Shown here: positions 41,143-42,358 of the stretch, in pieces
How positions within the stretch are numbered: the first letter of the stretch is position 1
Layout of the letters: each line of letters opens with the position of its first letter
Source of the DNA: an uncultured Bacteroidales bacterium
GTDB taxonomy: Bacteria; Bacteroidota; Bacteroidia; Bacteroidales; Paludibacteraceae
Reading direction: 5' to 3'
Assembly (NCBI GenBank): GCA_934667275.1
Contig: CAKULK010000018.1
Coordinates: 1-42,358 of the forward strand
DNA: 42,358 nucleotides
Translations under genes and position numbers: made by a program
Notes under the pieces: generated by a model
What the model was told of the DNA's origin: nothing
The model's input: the letters and a program-made list of their open reading frames with translations, nothing else
Databases searched by the model: none

Positions 41143-42151
41143 CTACTTTCTCCAATTCATGTTGAAGGTCAGTTTCACACCTGCGTCCAAGTAGCCCATC
41201 TTCGTGGCCTTGGCGTTGGTGAGGGTCTCGATGTCTATCACGGCCGTGTTCGCACCCTCGGGAGCGGTGAGGTTGAACACTTTCCCATCGCCGTTGCCCT
41301 TGAACGCATTCCACAGACCGTAGTTCGCATACGCGCCCAGACCTATCGAATGACCCGACTGCAGACGGAACTCATACCCCAGTTCGGCACCCAGAAGGAT
41401 ATTCACCTTCAAGTTGTTGGCCGTCGTGGCTTTGATGTCCTGCTGTGCGTCACTCACCACACCTGTCACCGTCTCATTTACCACGTGCACGCCCTCTTCC
41501 TCGAAGTAAGCATCCACATCCGGGTTGGTGACCGTCTGGTGCGACGGCGTATAGACGGGAAGCAGGATGCGGGGACCGGCGTTCAGGAAGAACCCTTTCG
41601 GCGTTATCATCGAGAACATCACAGGCACTTCCAACTGCACTTGCCCTGTCTTGTCCTTCACCTCGTCTGCCGTGACAGTGTACAGGATATTGCCGTCGGA
41701 GGTGTTGGCGGTAAACTGCTCGTTGAGGGCTTGTTGCAGACCGCTTTGCAGGTAGCCTGCGCCTATGCCCACCAGCAGACCCAATTGGCATTTGTCCTCC
41801 GCCTTGGCCCAGTAGTGTGCATACTGCAAATCCAGCATAGCGTCATACCCGAACGGATGTTTGGCGTCCGTGGCCTTCGACATGTTGTTGGCATAGCCGC
41901 CACGCAACCCGACGGTGAAGCGGTGGATTCCCCCGCCCCTCTCAGAGAGGGGACTGTCAGAGCGGGAAACAGTTGTCTCTGTAGCCTCTGCTGTCTGCGT
42001 TGTCTTCGTACTTTCCGTTGCCTGCGTACTTTCCGCAGTCTCCGCGGAGTTCGTAGTTTGCGTGGATTCTGTCGGCTCCGTTACTTGTGCCAGTTCTGCA
42101 GGGGCAGCAGGCTGCTCTTGGGCAGGCACTGCGCTCTCCTTCTCTGAAGAG
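41143..42151 (-). pseudogene. Outer-membrane beta-barrel protein gene cut at its 5' end by an insertion element
   Basis: The body is a Bacteroidetes outer-membrane beta-barrel (OmpW/OprF-like porin fold): FTVGLRGGYANNM, HYWAKAEDKCQLGLLVGIGAGY, EVPVMFSM, AELGYEFRLQSGHSIGLGAYANYGLW and the last strand YLDAGVKLTFNMNW. Before the barrel is a Thr/Glu/Ser-rich linker with repeats like TESTQTT/AESTQATES, ending SDSPLSERGGG, encoded by a 17-nt palindrome at 41936-41952. No native signal peptide or start codon is present: the homologous part begins near 42148, where the insertion-element end starts. The open frame runs on to an ATG at 42246 inside the element, adding about 32 residues with a hydrophobic stretch (VLRFVLIKSFIYFFIF). 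Export and function are therefore doubtful. It ends 55 nt before a hairpin and the eight-unit repeat array. Confidence 0.75.
41936..41952. repeat. Palindrome within the beta-barrel gene linker
   Basis: Exact CCCCTCTC-A-GAGAGGGG, 8-bp arms and 1-nt centre, coding for SPLSERG in a disordered linker. It looks like a small palindromic element tolerated in frame. Confidence 0.6.
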
Positions 42152-42358
42152 TGTCTTACACGGAAAAAGGTTGACTCATAGAATATAAAAAAATAAATAA
42201 AAGATTTTATGAGTACAAAACGTAGAACATTCACTGAAGCCTTCAAAATGCAAGTGCTCAGTGATTATTACAGCAACGGGGGCAATGTTCGTGCAACCGC
42301 TCGCAAGTGGGGTATCGTCCACCAAAACATCCTGCAGTGGCTGAAAGACTCTTGCAAG
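42152..42358 (+). mobile_element. Left end of an IS3-type insertion element (runs off the window)
   Basis: The element probably begins TGTCTTACACGGAAAAAGG at 42152; IS3-family ends start with TG and often carry a run like AAAAAGGTTGAC. A transposase OrfA starts 57 nt inside. The other end, the second inverted repeat and any target duplication lie outside the window, so the limit at 42152 is an estimate from where the beta-barrel homology stops. Confidence 0.6.
42209..42358 (+). CDS. Transposase OrfA (IS3-type, HTH), partial
   Basis: The first 50 codons of a transposase DNA-binding subunit, cut by the window edge. MSTKRRTFTEAFKMQVL fits the start of HTH_Tnp_1/IS3 OrfA proteins (KRRxFTxEFKxxVV), and NVRATARKWGIVHQNILQWL is the helix-turn-helix. 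It should be followed by OrfB outside the window. ATG 42209 is the only start that fits the family N-terminus. Confidence 0.85.
   Translation, partial: MSTKRRTFTEAFKMQVLSDYYSNGGNVRATARKWGIVHQNILQWLKDSCK

Overview
The window looks like a chromosomal segment from a member of the Bacteroidales. The evidence is consistent throughout. Eleven transcription starts carry the Bacteroidetes promoter (TTG, 19-20 nt, TAnnTTTG). Many lipoproteins have short leaders. A Na+-translocating NADH:quinone reductase (Na+-NQR) stands where others would use complex I. There are DUF2723, metallophosphoesterase/PQQ and arginine-rich RluB proteins of Bacteroidales type. Base composition is near 50 % GC in housekeeping genes. 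I do not assign a genus. No rRNA, tRNA or CRISPR array was recognised.

Layout. 1-3403: a large secreted beta-helix protein and a truncated BRO-type antirepressor, both leftward. 3550-10110: a rightward run with dnaX, a secreted metallophosphoesterase/PQQ protein, a YgiQ-like radical SAM protein and an M23 peptidase. 10256-14443: pieces of an iron/cobalamin-type ABC importer (permease and binding protein, leftward) with panB inserted between them on the other strand; the ATPase is not in view. 14472-24899: the nqr operon, leftward, in the order nqrA-nqrB-[4 genes]-nqrC-nqrD-nqrE-[2 genes]-nqrF. 25121-26644: an SDR-type dehydratase with a C-terminal zinc ribbon. 26729-31253: a rightward run of a 2-hydroxyacid dehydrogenase, pepT, an alpha/beta hydrolase, gcvT and a small lipoprotein. 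31342-40903: leftward genes for a CobW GTPase, a DUF2723 membrane glycosyltransferase candidate, an SGNH/CE2-like esterase, RluB, L32, DUF177 and PheS. 41143-42358: an outer-membrane beta-barrel gene cut at its 5' end by an IS3-type element that runs off the window.

The most unusual region is the nqr operon. Its six subunit genes are intact, but two blocks of lipoprotein-type genes interrupt it, all in the same orientation and with overlaps or very small gaps. Both blocks carry a member of one small lipoprotein family. One block also has a CxxC thioredoxin-like lipoprotein, the other an astacin-like lipoprotein protease. In addition NqrC carries an N-terminal rubredoxin-like zinc/iron ribbon. 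Together these suggest a lineage-specific envelope accessory to Na+-NQR, though function is not shown by the sequence.

A second pattern is not a gene: five intergenic spacers hold short tandem arrays whose unit is always 11 bp although the unit sequence differs. All five lie downstream of genes. Two distant arrays (near 25000 and 40970) share the same unit.
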